A stretch of DNA of 64,000 bases from Xestospongia muta (Eukaryota > Porifera > Demospongiae > Haplosclerida > Petrosiidae), in NCBI GenBank assembly GCA_963693285.1, contig OY848922.1, positions 4,080,923-4,144,922 on the forward strand, given 5' to 3'. The notes beneath the pieces were generated by a model. It did no database searches. It was not told the DNA's origin and saw only the letters and a list, made by a program, of their open reading frames with translations. Position numbers and translations under genes: made by a program. Shown piece by piece: positions 1 to 11,000 of this stretch; positions within the stretch are counted from its first letter, which is position 1; each line of letters starts with the position of its first letter.

Positions 1-609
1 ATGTTACATCAATCAGCAATTATCCAACCACTGCATCATTGCACACACTCCTAAGACCATTTATTGTACAACATATAATATTTCCTCCTCCTTTGGTATT
101 TTTTCATACAACAAACTATAAACATACTGATAATAAATATAGGCTTATATTACTTTGTTCACTACTAAAACTAGGAAAGTACTTAGTCATCTTAATACTA
201 ATGTCAATCAATGTTGCTATTTTTTGCCAATAATTCATGGTTCCTATCACGAGGGTATGACTGTCACTAACCTTGCTGCGCGTGAGTGCAAAGCGAGGGT
301 ACTGTAGTCTGTCAGTGTGTATGTGTGTGTGTGTGTGTGTCTGTGTGCGTCTGCACTGCCTGTTACCAGAGATTGTTTTTGAACTGCTATAACTTGGCAA
401 GCAAAGTGTTAGCAGCTACAAATGTTTAGCAACAAATAGAAAAACGTGTTGACTTTACAACAGTAGAATCAAAAACATCGTCAAAGAAAACGAAAGCTTA
501 AAAGTCGCAAAAGAATTTTCAGGCTGCAGAGGTCAAGGTGCCATTTCTGGAAAATTAAAAAAAAATGTGAAGTTGTTTTAATATGTTGTAGAGAATTTTG
601 GAGGAATAA
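1..609. repeat. Direct repeat copy 1 (exact match to 3119-3727)
   Basis: Bases 1-609 recur at 3119-3727 with no mismatch that I can find, at a constant offset of 3118. Homology stops after the shared ggaggaataa at 609/3727. The left end may lie outside the window, because the window begins inside the repeat. It holds a (TG)n tract near 319-340 and, from about 264, the start of the non-autonomous repeat described at 652-1480. No LTR hallmarks (TG/CA ends, primer binding site, gag or pol between the copies) are visible, so a recent segmental duplication or an assembly duplication is more likely than an LTR pair. Confidence 0.9.
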
Positions 610-651
610 ATTTCATAGTCAACTCTATTTGACAATCCTTTTTAGTCTAGT

Positions 652-1480
652 TAACCTCGCTGTGCGTGGGTGCATAGCGAGGGTTACTGTAGTCTGTCAG
701 TGTGTGTGTGTGTGTGTCTGTTACTCAGGCAAATGGCTTTGAACTGTTTTAACTTGGTGAACACGGCACTGGTAGCCACCAAACTATAGTGGAGGGTAGC
801 AAACTTCTGTACTTCTTAAGAATTCTGTTAAAAGGAGCGTCAAACAAGCAAAAAGCTTTAAAAGTCTAAAAAACCTTTGAAAAAAGCACAGCTTTCAGTG
901 AACACTCAAGCATTCAATAAAAACTTCCTGCATACAGCTTATGACATTTACCAACTTTTTAAAGTGAGAATTTTTGCCAAAATACTTCTTTGGAAATTTA
1001 TGACTGTTTTACTAACTTTTGACAGTTATCTTTGTCGATACATTGAGCATGAACTAAAAATACTAGCACCATAGCTGTCATTGGAGGATTACTGACTTTT
1101 ACTAAGAGGTTGGAAAGTATTGGACCTTTTGTCAATTATAATACAAAGTACCCAGTAGATACACTAAATGGCAAAGCTTTTTTTCCCTTTGATTGAAGAG
1201 AAATGCTGAGTCATCAATGATCAAGTTGCGCATCATGTGACATATCTCTTGTCTGGTATACGTCACCTGAGAAGGCTAAAAAGAATAAAGAAATTGTTGG
1301 TAGTGCCTTATGGTCAATTAGTTTGCAAATTAGCCAGTAAGTTGATTATCGTCAGAGTAAAGCTGAGACATTAATAATTTACCATACCTTTAAGCTTGTG
1401 GAATGTTAAATGTACATGTACTCTACAGTATAGATCAATGCTGTGCACCACAGCAAGGTTAAGCACTTTAGTGCATTTTA
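652..1480 (+). repeat. Non-autonomous repeat with 5' hairpin, copy A
   Basis: This interspersed element begins with a hairpin (taacctcgct at 652-661 pairing with agcgagggtta at 675-685), followed by a TG-rich microsatellite. It ends near a conserved gcaaggttaagcactttag motif, whose reverse complement resembles the 5' end. A second copy at 3382-4266 shares both ends and an internal block (tttccctttgattgaagag at about 1181 and 4099). A 5'-only copy lies at 264-609. There is no coding capacity. It is probably a MITE-like element; a Helitron was considered, but the ends do not fit clearly. Confidence 0.6.
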
Positions 1481-1617
1481 TTTGAGATGTAGTGGAAAAC
1501 CTTTATCCTAGTTGGTCACAATGAGCCATAACCATAAAGCTTTATGTGACAAAATAACGAATAACATATGACCACTAATAAGTAATTGATGTACACATGA
1601 TGATGACAATCCTTCCA

Positions 1618-1818
1618 CTTTATTTTAGTCTCTCCACAACATTTTGTCCTACACCAACCTCTGGTTTGTTCTGTGACTTCCTAATGTAGACATCTAATCG
1701 AAACACATACCCATACACTAAGTCAGCACACATTCAAACTTTAAAATCTCTTTTCATTGTTTTTGCATATGTGTTGTTTCATTAAACAATGACCTTATAT
1801 GCAATCACAGCCTAGTCA
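1618..1818 (-). pseudogene. piggyBac transposase core relic
   Basis: The reverse strand, with several stops, encodes a stretch like the piggyBac DDE core (DDE_Tnp_1_7): a degenerate aspartate-containing start, then KRDFKV, CADLVYGYVFRLDVY, and VGVGQNVVERL. These match the usual pattern of K-W-x-K-x-W-x-x-x-D-S-x-T-G-Y followed by an acidic spacer and a VV-x-x-L block. The downstream half is missing, so this is an inactive fragment. From 1819 to 2894 I see no recognisable gene or repeat, only AT-rich DNA. Confidence 0.55.
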
Positions 1819-2894
1819 ATATATACAGATGTCTCTGTAAGTATTATCTTTCTCTTAAAATTTACCAACAGGATAATCAAGTATTAGTCCAACTTTTCCA
1901 AATGACCACTACATCTCATAACCAAGACCACCACAAATTAATGAGATCTGTTGTCAATAAAGACACTTATTTATTTCAAAGAACATGTTATAAGATATCT
2001 TGTCTGCCATAGTGAGTAGTGAAAGATAGGGTTCTTTTCACAGTAATTATATATAGATTGTAGTGCAACACGTCCAATGAGTATCATAAAAAGAAAGTAG
2101 GTTTAGATTTCTTCTAATGTAACTAGAATCGATTTAACAAATTTTTACCTAAATAAGCAAGACCATATAAGTTGGTTTGCTCAACAAGGCTTAGTATAAG
2201 TTTAGCCACTATCAATCATCATTTCATCATTTTTAAAAGTTAAATTGTGATGGTTACTATGTCATTCCTGGATAGGGGTAAATAAGTCATATTAGACTTT
2301 TGTCATTTTGTTAGCAATTTTCACCTAATTTCTTAAACATTATTTTTTCTTTATGTGTAGGTTATTCAGAAAGACTCAATGGAAGTGGTTTGAAACAAAA
2401 GAAAAAACCTGAGAATTCATAACATTTATTAATGTCCTTTAAAGTATTTTTTCAATTAATATTACTCATAAAAAAATCTTTATGAAAATGCTGCACTAGC
2501 ACAAACAGTAGGGAAAATCAAGTCATGGGAAGTAATCCTTGCAAACTATAAGTACAAGATTCTTTTCCATCCTACCTATAGACACAGAAATGCTAATGTG
2601 TTGAATACTTTACCAAATTCAATAAAAATTGTTAAAGAGCATGTACCAACTAACATAACACACTGTTTTCCATTGTCTGATCTTGTACTCTCTACAGCAG
2701 AAAATATTTGTGGCATTCTTTTAGGTTGAGATCCTGATTTTGGTTCTATATTGTATGATTGTTATTTATGGAAGCTGAGGAAAGACATTCCAAATCCCTA
2801 AAATCCTGTTTGATTAAATAGGAAATAGGGTTTGGAATCTCTCTCCTAAGCTCCAGTACTGTCCTATTTTTTCTGAAGAGCTATTATTCTCCAA

Positions 2895-3010
2895 TTAAAA
2901 CATTTCCAAGGTCTATACAAAAATCTTGTTTGCATGGAAGGTCTGCAAAGTCACTGAACAAGATGAACGTGTTTGTAATGGGAACATCAAATAAACTCCA
3001 AAAAAAGTAT
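2895..3010 (-). pseudogene. piggyBac C-terminal relic
   Basis: The reverse strand reads KYFFWSLFDVPITNTFILF and then a segment resembling the last conserved block of piggyBac transposases (W-x-x-x-x-F-x-x-x-x-D-x-A-x-x-N-A). A related block occurs at 15.13-15.29 kb. It lies upstream (5') of the core relic at 1.6-1.8 kb on the same strand, which is the wrong order for one gene, so the two relics come from different insertions or a rearranged one. Confidence 0.5.
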
Positions 3011-3118
3011 TTATAAAATATATAAAATTATGAGATTTCATTTGAAGACAGATTTTGTTCCTAATGATATCATTATAAACTTTAATAATATTCTTTATAG
3101 GAAGAATCTTCAGTAATT

Positions 3119-3727
3119 ATGTTACATCAATCAGCAATTATCCAACCACTGCATCATTGCACACACTCCTAAGACCATTTATTGTACAACATATAATATT
3201 TCCTCCTCCTTTGGTATTTTTTCATACAACAAACTATAAACATACTGATAATAAATATAGGCTTATATTACTTTGTTCACTACTAAAACTAGGAAAGTAC
3301 TTAGTCATCTTAATACTAATGTCAATCAATGTTGCTATTTTTTGCCAATAATTCATGGTTCCTATCACGAGGGTATGACTGTCACTAACCTTGCTGCGCG
3401 TGAGTGCAAAGCGAGGGTACTGTAGTCTGTCAGTGTGTATGTGTGTGTGTGTGTGTGTCTGTGTGCGTCTGCACTGCCTGTTACCAGAGATTGTTTTTGA
3501 ACTGCTATAACTTGGCAAGCAAAGTGTTAGCAGCTACAAATGTTTAGCAACAAATAGAAAAACGTGTTGACTTTACAACAGTAGAATCAAAAACATCGTC
3601 AAAGAAAACGAAAGCTTAAAAGTCGCAAAAGAATTTTCAGGCTGCAGAGGTCAAGGTGCCATTTCTGGAAAATTAAAAAAAAATGTGAAGTTGTTTTAAT
3701 ATGTTGTAGAGAATTTTGGAGGAATAA
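3119..3727. repeat. Direct repeat copy 2 (exact match to 1-609)
   Basis: Second copy of the 609-bp repeat. After 3727 the sequence continues into the body of the non-autonomous element (3382-4266), whereas copy 1 is cut at 609. Copy 1 therefore looks like a truncated duplicate of this one. The lack of mismatches implies a very recent event or an assembly artefact. Confidence 0.9.
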
Positions 3728-4266
3728 GCATCAGCAAAAACAGAAGGCCATTGGTCGAAGCAATCGTTAGAAAAGTTCTGAAAAGTGTTTTTAAGATTGT
3801 ACATGGACTTGGAGCAAAGTAACGCATTCAGGAAACATCTCAAAGCACTGATAAATCTGCTACTAATAGCACTACGGGACGTTTCCAAAGAACTTTTCAG
3901 TTTGAAGTTACAATAAATTTTGTATACAAAATATTGATACATTTTAAAGCGTCATGTAAAGGCTCAGAGAAACTTTCACCACGAATCTAGCACTTAATCT
4001 TGCTTGGCAATTGAATGATACAATTACTTACTCAGTAACAGCTTCACAGACATGTCAATTAGAGTGCAAAGTACCAAGAAAACGACAAAGCTTTTTTCCC
4101 TTTGATTGAAGAGAAATGCTGAGTCATCAAACAACAGTTTGTAATGTGCATCACGTGATCCTTTAAATAATTTGACCACACCTTGTCCAATCTTAAATGT
4201 ATATGTACATGTAGTATAGATCTACACAGGGTACTGCAGCGAGGTTAAGCACTTTAGTGCATTTTT
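3382..4266 (+). repeat. Non-autonomous repeat with 5' hairpin, copy B
   Basis: Full-length relative of the element at 652-1480. It has the same hairpin-like start (taaccttgctgcgcg), a TG tract, an internal tttccctttgattgaagag block and the terminal gcgaggttaagcactttagtgc. The middle section differs from copy A, so the family is diverged internally while the ends are conserved. Confidence 0.55.
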
Positions 4267-5068
4267 TTATTTAAACTGCAGTCATGAAAATAAACAATTG
4301 ACAAAGCAAACTTATAAGAATCTACCTATATTTAATAATAAAATAAGGTTGAAAAGAATCTACACTATGACTAACAATTAAATATTCAATGTAAAAATAT
4401 GTTGGTAGCTTATTATTTAATGTTGAAATATAATTTTAGAAGTTTGTTCAAAAATGTTCATAATCGGATTATAATTATATTCACATAATTAAAAATTATG
4501 TTGGCAGTAACTTAAGAAAACTCTTTTGTTGATCTTAATAGCTTACATCACATAAAGCCTTAAAATAAAATAATACAATATGGACAATAAAAATGGAATA
4601 TATATATGTGCATATATATATATATATATACATACGTACAATGGGTTCTGCAAAAGGTTCCATTTCAAAATGAGAAAATCTGTCAAGCCAATGGTTTTAT
4701 ATAAATAATTGGTATACAGACATTTTGTATAAATTTTTGCATTGAAAATTTGTAATGTTCTAGCTAAAAATGGTCATATTTTTTATACAAAATAGCTGTA
4801 ATCCTGGAGCAGTTAATGTGACAAATGATACTTGAACATTTCATTTCTACAAATTATAACATGATCAAACCACTCTTAGGTTAATTTGGTACAATGAACA
4901 TTCCAAGTACATGAGTCAAGAGATTATATTAGTCTTCACATTTAACAAACAATAGCAAATAAACAAAAGAGTATTTTCATTGACCTATAATAACATTTCA
5001 ATGTCATACTTAGCATATTATTCATAAACTATTACTACATGATGCAATCATACAATAATCTTTCATAC
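4267..5068. other. AT-rich intronic/intergenic DNA, no gene seen
   Basis: No coding-like stretch is recognised here. A (TA)n/(TG) microsatellite lies at about 4597-4630. This is downstream intron of the ankyrin gene whose exon ends at 5069, or sequence beyond its end. Confidence 0.5.
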
Positions 5069-8000
5069 CTCATTTACAATAGTAATGTCAGCACCATTAC
5101 TAATTAATATTTTGATGATCTCTGGATGATTTCTGCAAGCTGCCCAATGTAATGCAGTCCATCCATACTGTAACAATAAAACAAAGAAGCAATACATACA
5201 CAATGAACATATATACAGATAAATTTCAACTACTACTGTAGACTAATATACTGCATTACTAATGACTTAACAAACCAATCTATCTAAACACAGGAATAAT
5301 TAAAGTTATTGTGTTACAGAACTTATGCTAATTTTAGGAATAGAAAGAGTACATGAGATATAAGGACACACGTTGTGAAAGCTGTAGCTACACTAGTCAC
5401 TGTTTATTGACATGGCTATAGTTCAAGCTAAATGCTTGAACTAAACACTTTAAGTAATCATTTCATCAAGAAATTAAAAAAAAAAAAGTATTTTATATTC
5501 CATCCAACCTCCTATAATGATAAAAGAGAGTTACAGTAAGCTAAATTGATTAGAGAGTGCAAAATCTTTAGAATTAACTACAAATATCAGATTGGGCAAT
5601 TATTATAGTACCGTGGTGTTGAAAAGAGTTCAGCCACCAACGCAGAAGTTGCATTATTTTAGTTTATTTAAATTAGCCACATCTACATGTGTAGTGCTTC
5701 TGTGCTGTTACAGCTATTTTTGAAGAAAGGCTTAACAGGAAGTAGTATGGAGTCTGTTACAGTAACATTAGAAGTTGGAGAAAAATTATGGTAAGTAACA
5801 TCTGCGTTTTAAACTAGGGATGATGTTTGTGATCGTGTTTTATGGCAAAAACATCTAAAATAATATATTATGTAAGTAAAGATGTCTAGTACTTTGTGTG
5901 CCCACACTTTGCTTTAAAACAGCTTTAATTCTTTGTGGCATTGACGAGACCAGGTTTTGTATTATCTCCATTGGTGTATTCTCCCAAAGATCATTTATGG
6001 TGTCCCATAATTGAGACAGAGTTGTTGGCAATTTCTCTAGTTTCCTCTCTAAATACTCCCATAAGTTCTCTATTGGGTTTAAGTCTGGAGATTTTGCTGG
6101 CCATGTAGTACAATTAACATTGTTTTTGTCCATCCAATCTGTTATTAGATGAGCTTTGTGGCAACATGTCTTATCATACATGAAGATGTAGTTCAAACCT
6201 CTTATTGACCAAGCTGATGGAATCATTGCATTTTCTAGTATTTCTAAATATTGAAATCTATCCATCTTTCCTTTGACTTGTACTAACATACCCTTTTCAT
6301 TGCCACAGATTCATCTCCACACCATCACACTACTGCCACCATGTTTTACTGTGCCCTGTATACAGTCCTCATTAAATTCTTCTGATAGTCTACATCGTAT
6401 AAACGTTCGACCATCGCTATGGAAGATATTAAAGTTGGACTCATCAGACCATACAATTTTCTTCCACATATCCTCTGTCCAGTCCCTGTGATCCTTTGCC
6501 CATTGGAGACATTGTTGTTTGTGTCTTGGCAATAACAGTGGTTTCTTTATCAATATTCTACCATTTAATCCAGCATCTATCAGTCTTCTCTTCACTGTAC
6601 CTGAGGAAGCCATGACATTATTGATCTTCCATATATTTTTCAGAAGAGGTGTTGTTAGTTTTCGATCTCTGATTGACTATAACACTAGACTTCTATAGTC
6701 TCGTTTTAAAGACAATTTGGGACATCCAGGACGTAGTTCATCAATTACTGACTTATTTTTCTTGCATTTTTTGATGATGTCATTTATTGTACTCTTTGGT
6801 ATTTTCAATTGTATTGATATAGCTCTAGATGGCAGTTTAAGCTGGTGCAAAGCTATAAATTGACCTCTCTGGAACTCACTGGTAGGTTTTCCTCAGGGTA
6901 TGTTGTGGTCAGCTATTTACTACTTGTTTCCAGACACTTGTCTCCAAGTCAGGTATTTTAAAGGAGATTATAAATGCTGTTCTAATTGCTTTTGTGTAAA
7001 TGCATAATAGTAAGTTTTGATTTGTATTTGTGGTTCTTGATGTGACAAAATTGATAGTCTAGCCTATTGTTTATATAAGATAATGGAGACTCATTTCCAA
7101 GGTTTTAATACTAGACTTGATATATAGATATATATTGCTAGAGGAATGAGAATAGAAAGTAGGTACTTACATTTCAAATATTAAAGAATAAAGTTAAGTA
7201 AAGAAATACATCCAGCAATTTTACAATTGTTGTTGTTACACAAGCTACAATAGTCTCTGAAATTTAATTAAATGTCACTTAATGTTTTACGAAGATTTCA
7301 ATTATACATGTACTAGTTTATAAAAAAGTGTATTAGCTTAGTAAAAAAATTGTAAAAAATGTTGCAAAACCATGAAAATAGTCAAATATTGCACTATGTT
7401 ATATTATTTCTTATTAATTGTGTTCTTAGTGATGTAGGGTAAGAGGAGGATGTGACAATTATTATAATTAAACATTTTTGTAAATATTAATTGGTGAGAT
7501 AGGGAATGTATTTTGTGAATGAGTGCATGTGTAGAAAGCCTGAAGTCCATAAGAGCTTTAACATTTCTCTATGTATATACAAATTCAGCTGAGCCCACTA
7601 TCAAAGGGCCACCCCAGGACTGTTAGGTTGCATTTTGGATCTATACAAGGATTGCCCTCTTTTATGTGAATTTATGTACAATCATTCCTTAACTATGTGG
7701 TCAATTGCACAATCGTGCTACAACTATCTGGTATATTACAAAATCGTCTTATATTCAAACATCTTTATAGAGAAAGCATTCTGTGTCACTGTTATCTCTT
7801 ATAGTTATATCTACACATAGTGCTTATATATAAACTACTAGGCCTATTCCAAGAACAATTTTATTCATCAAACAATCATCCTACAGTAAAATGGACTTTT
7901 GATGAGATGATGTTTTGTGAGATTGACCTATAATTACATATAATTATTTTTATCTTGCAGATGTAGATGTCATACCATTAATGTTGAGGTCATACGTTTG

Positions 8001-11000
8001 TCCTTAAGGCAGTCACACGACAACTTCAGTAGTTGCAGTTAAGTATGCAAGTAAAGGGTGATTATTATACCAATTGTCAGGTTATGGGGTTTGGCTTAAT
8101 TATTATTAATATCACAATCAGTCAAACAAAAAACAGCTATATGTATATTTATATATTTTAATTGTTTTTAGGTGAGGAGATCCTGAAGTTGACAGTAAGT
8201 AATAATACAGATTAAATTTTGTCAATACACATATATATATATTGAATACTTGAAAATTACTTGAAACAAAACAAAACTTATATATAAAAAATTCACTATG
8301 TATAGTTGGGTGAGTATGATTTTATAAAAGCAACAACACCTGTTAATCCTAACCATTTTTATGGAAAATGTTTGATTGCTTTTTAGTCTTTCATGGATGA
8401 AGACAAGAATAAAATTTTCAGAGTTAAGAAGGTGCGGACCAGGAGTGACATACACTCCACTTGAATGTGTAAAAAGGGCAATACAGATCAAAATTAAGAA
8501 AATTTGTTTATTTAAGATGCTATTCACATTATTGTTAGTATAAAGTGAGCAATATATCAAATGAACTACTTGGGTATCAAGCATTGTGGAGATTGTTTCA
8601 ATAAAAATATCATTTCACTGTTTAAAATATAAGCAAAGTAATGCTCTCCTTCTTCATTTAACTATAGCAAATACAAAAAGTACTGTCATGATATTTCTTT
8701 AAAAAATTTATGTAGAAGGATGTAAAGATTACCAAGTTTGTAAGGGGAAATGATGAGGTTGGTGTTTATCAAGTTCTAATGTATAAGTATTTTTAATAAT
8801 CATAGGGTCCAAAGTTTGTATGGCACATAGATAGTTATGATAAATTAAACCATATGGATTTACAATTCATGCATGCATAGATGGATATATATTAATATGC
8901 ATGTGTGTGTCATCTCATCATTATTTCGTTTCTCAAGAGAAAATATGGATTAAATTGGGTCTACAAATAACAACCAAATGGCATTGCAGAATAATTTCTA
9001 GAGACTGTTTTAGCGCTTGAAGGTTCATCATGAGTTAGGATATTGATATGTTTATTAAATAAACTATAAAACTTGTTGTTCTACAATTATAACAAGTGAT
9101 TATGGGACAGAAAATGCTGTACTATGTCAGATTACAGATGTATATTCATTCTCCATGAATTATACTTGTAACCTATAATAATCAATATAGACACATTGGC
9201 ATTTGTGTATACTCCTAATACTGGATTCTGAACTGGAATAGTTTTAGGAATATTGGAATATGCATTAAATAAGCAAAAACAAAACTATGAAATGTCTATC
9301 AGTATCAGTACCAGTACCAGGTGACATTTTCTACATCCGTAAATAACATAGAAAGCCTGATGCAAGCAGATTAGAATATATGTATTGATGATCTTAGGTT
9401 TTTAAAGGCAGTATCTCAAGAGTTATTGGCATGTTGTGTAGAAAGTGCTCAACAGTGCCCTCCATTCTATGAACAGTTAGCAAATAACTTGTGACAAAAA
9501 ATATAAAGATGACTTAATCAGGCATAAAATTAGAAAATGCTGTACTATGTTATTATTACCTTGTTACTCACTTTCAATCTCTCCTCTAAAAGTCAATGCT
9601 TGTATATATATGATTTGTAACTCAATGAAGAATCAAAACAGTACATTCTTAAGTCCTAACTTATTTTAATTATTTCAGTAAATTGTAGTTCAGTATAGAA
9701 GAGACTTTAATGATTGCAAACCAAATTTAGCACTTGGACTTATCATAGGGTCTAAGGAAGTACAGTGTTCACACATTTCTTTATAACTACCAAACAAATG
9801 GTCACATGATGGACCAGTAGGAAGATGACTATGTGAGCCACACACATTTCACTTTATTTGAATTCCAGAAATACCTTTCCAAATAGGGAGATGAGATAAT
9901 AGAAGATATCCCTAGGAATAAATGTCTACTGGTATCACTTTAAATGCGGCATTATATATTTTTGAAGCCATATAACCCAGACTTCCAGTCCCCATAGATG
10001 TTGTAATTGTCTGTATTGATGAAGTCATCTTGGCTAAATGCAAATCACATACAACCCACACAGCATAATCAGGTATCAACTGCTGAATGAATAAGTAGAT
10101 CAATCTCTATAATATAATGCAATTCATATAACTTGCAGAAATAATTTGAGGTTTAATGTCATGATAAATGATAAGAAGTCTTCTTAAATGCATGTATACT
10201 AGAGCTTGACGTATTTTAATGACTATGCTATATATCTAGCTATATAGAGCATTTCTCAAGAGATCAGAATCAAAAGCCATAAAATGATTTGCAATAGACC
10301 ACATAGTTATGCAATAGACTATATAAACTATGTAGAAGATTTTTTAATAGACCAGAAGACTATAGGATTTTGTGCAATAGACCACATAACAATAGAACGA
10401 TTGTGCAATAGAATATATAAGACATATTAGAGCCCAACATATTTTATATAGGGTATTTCACAATAGTTTGGAAGGCTTTAGCATGATTGTGCAATAGACC
10501 ACATAGCTATAAAACAATTGTGCATAACACCATGTCACTACAGGGTAATCCTTACGTAGATGCAAAACACAACCTACGAGGTTACAGCAATTATCAGGTA
10601 CAGTAAAATGATCAAAACACCTATGTTGTGAGAGCTACACACTCTGCTTGACAAATACTGAAATAGCAGCACATTATGGATAAAAGAGCAGTACTTTGAC
10701 ATGTAAAGTCTGTATTGTGCACACTAACTGTTGTAAGTTTACAGAGTTCCAGTGTGTTTATCCTAACAAGACAAATAGATTAAGGCTACAAAAAAAATTA
10801 GTCTAACATACTAGAATTTCTGGACAAATACGGCTTTGTGACAAGCTAAGTTGTGTTCTTGGCTCAGAATTTATTGTAATTCATCAGCTTGCTTATTCCT
10901 ATGAAAGCATTTAACCCTCTGAGGGGCGGAGCAAATTAAGTGTAATCACGACCGTGGGCGGCTACTTTTTCAATAATGCTTCATCAACAATAGCAACGCT

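Noticed and set aside
116..400. 94-codon minus frame (and its copy at 3234-3518)
   Set aside because: It runs through a (TG)n microsatellite, giving a THTHTH stretch, and lies in a repeat; not a gene.
652..1480. Helitron
   Set aside because: There is a hairpin, but it is at the start rather than just inside a CTRR 3' end, and no clear TC...CTRR ends are seen; class left open.
1..3727. LTR retrotransposon (609-bp direct repeats about 2.5 kb apart)
   Set aside because: No TG...CA ends, primer binding site, polypurine tract or gag/pol-like coding between the copies; the intervening DNA holds unrelated piggyBac relics.
8222..8584. 120-codon minus frame
   Set aside because: Hydrophobic AT-driven composition, no family, no splice context or duplicate supporting it.
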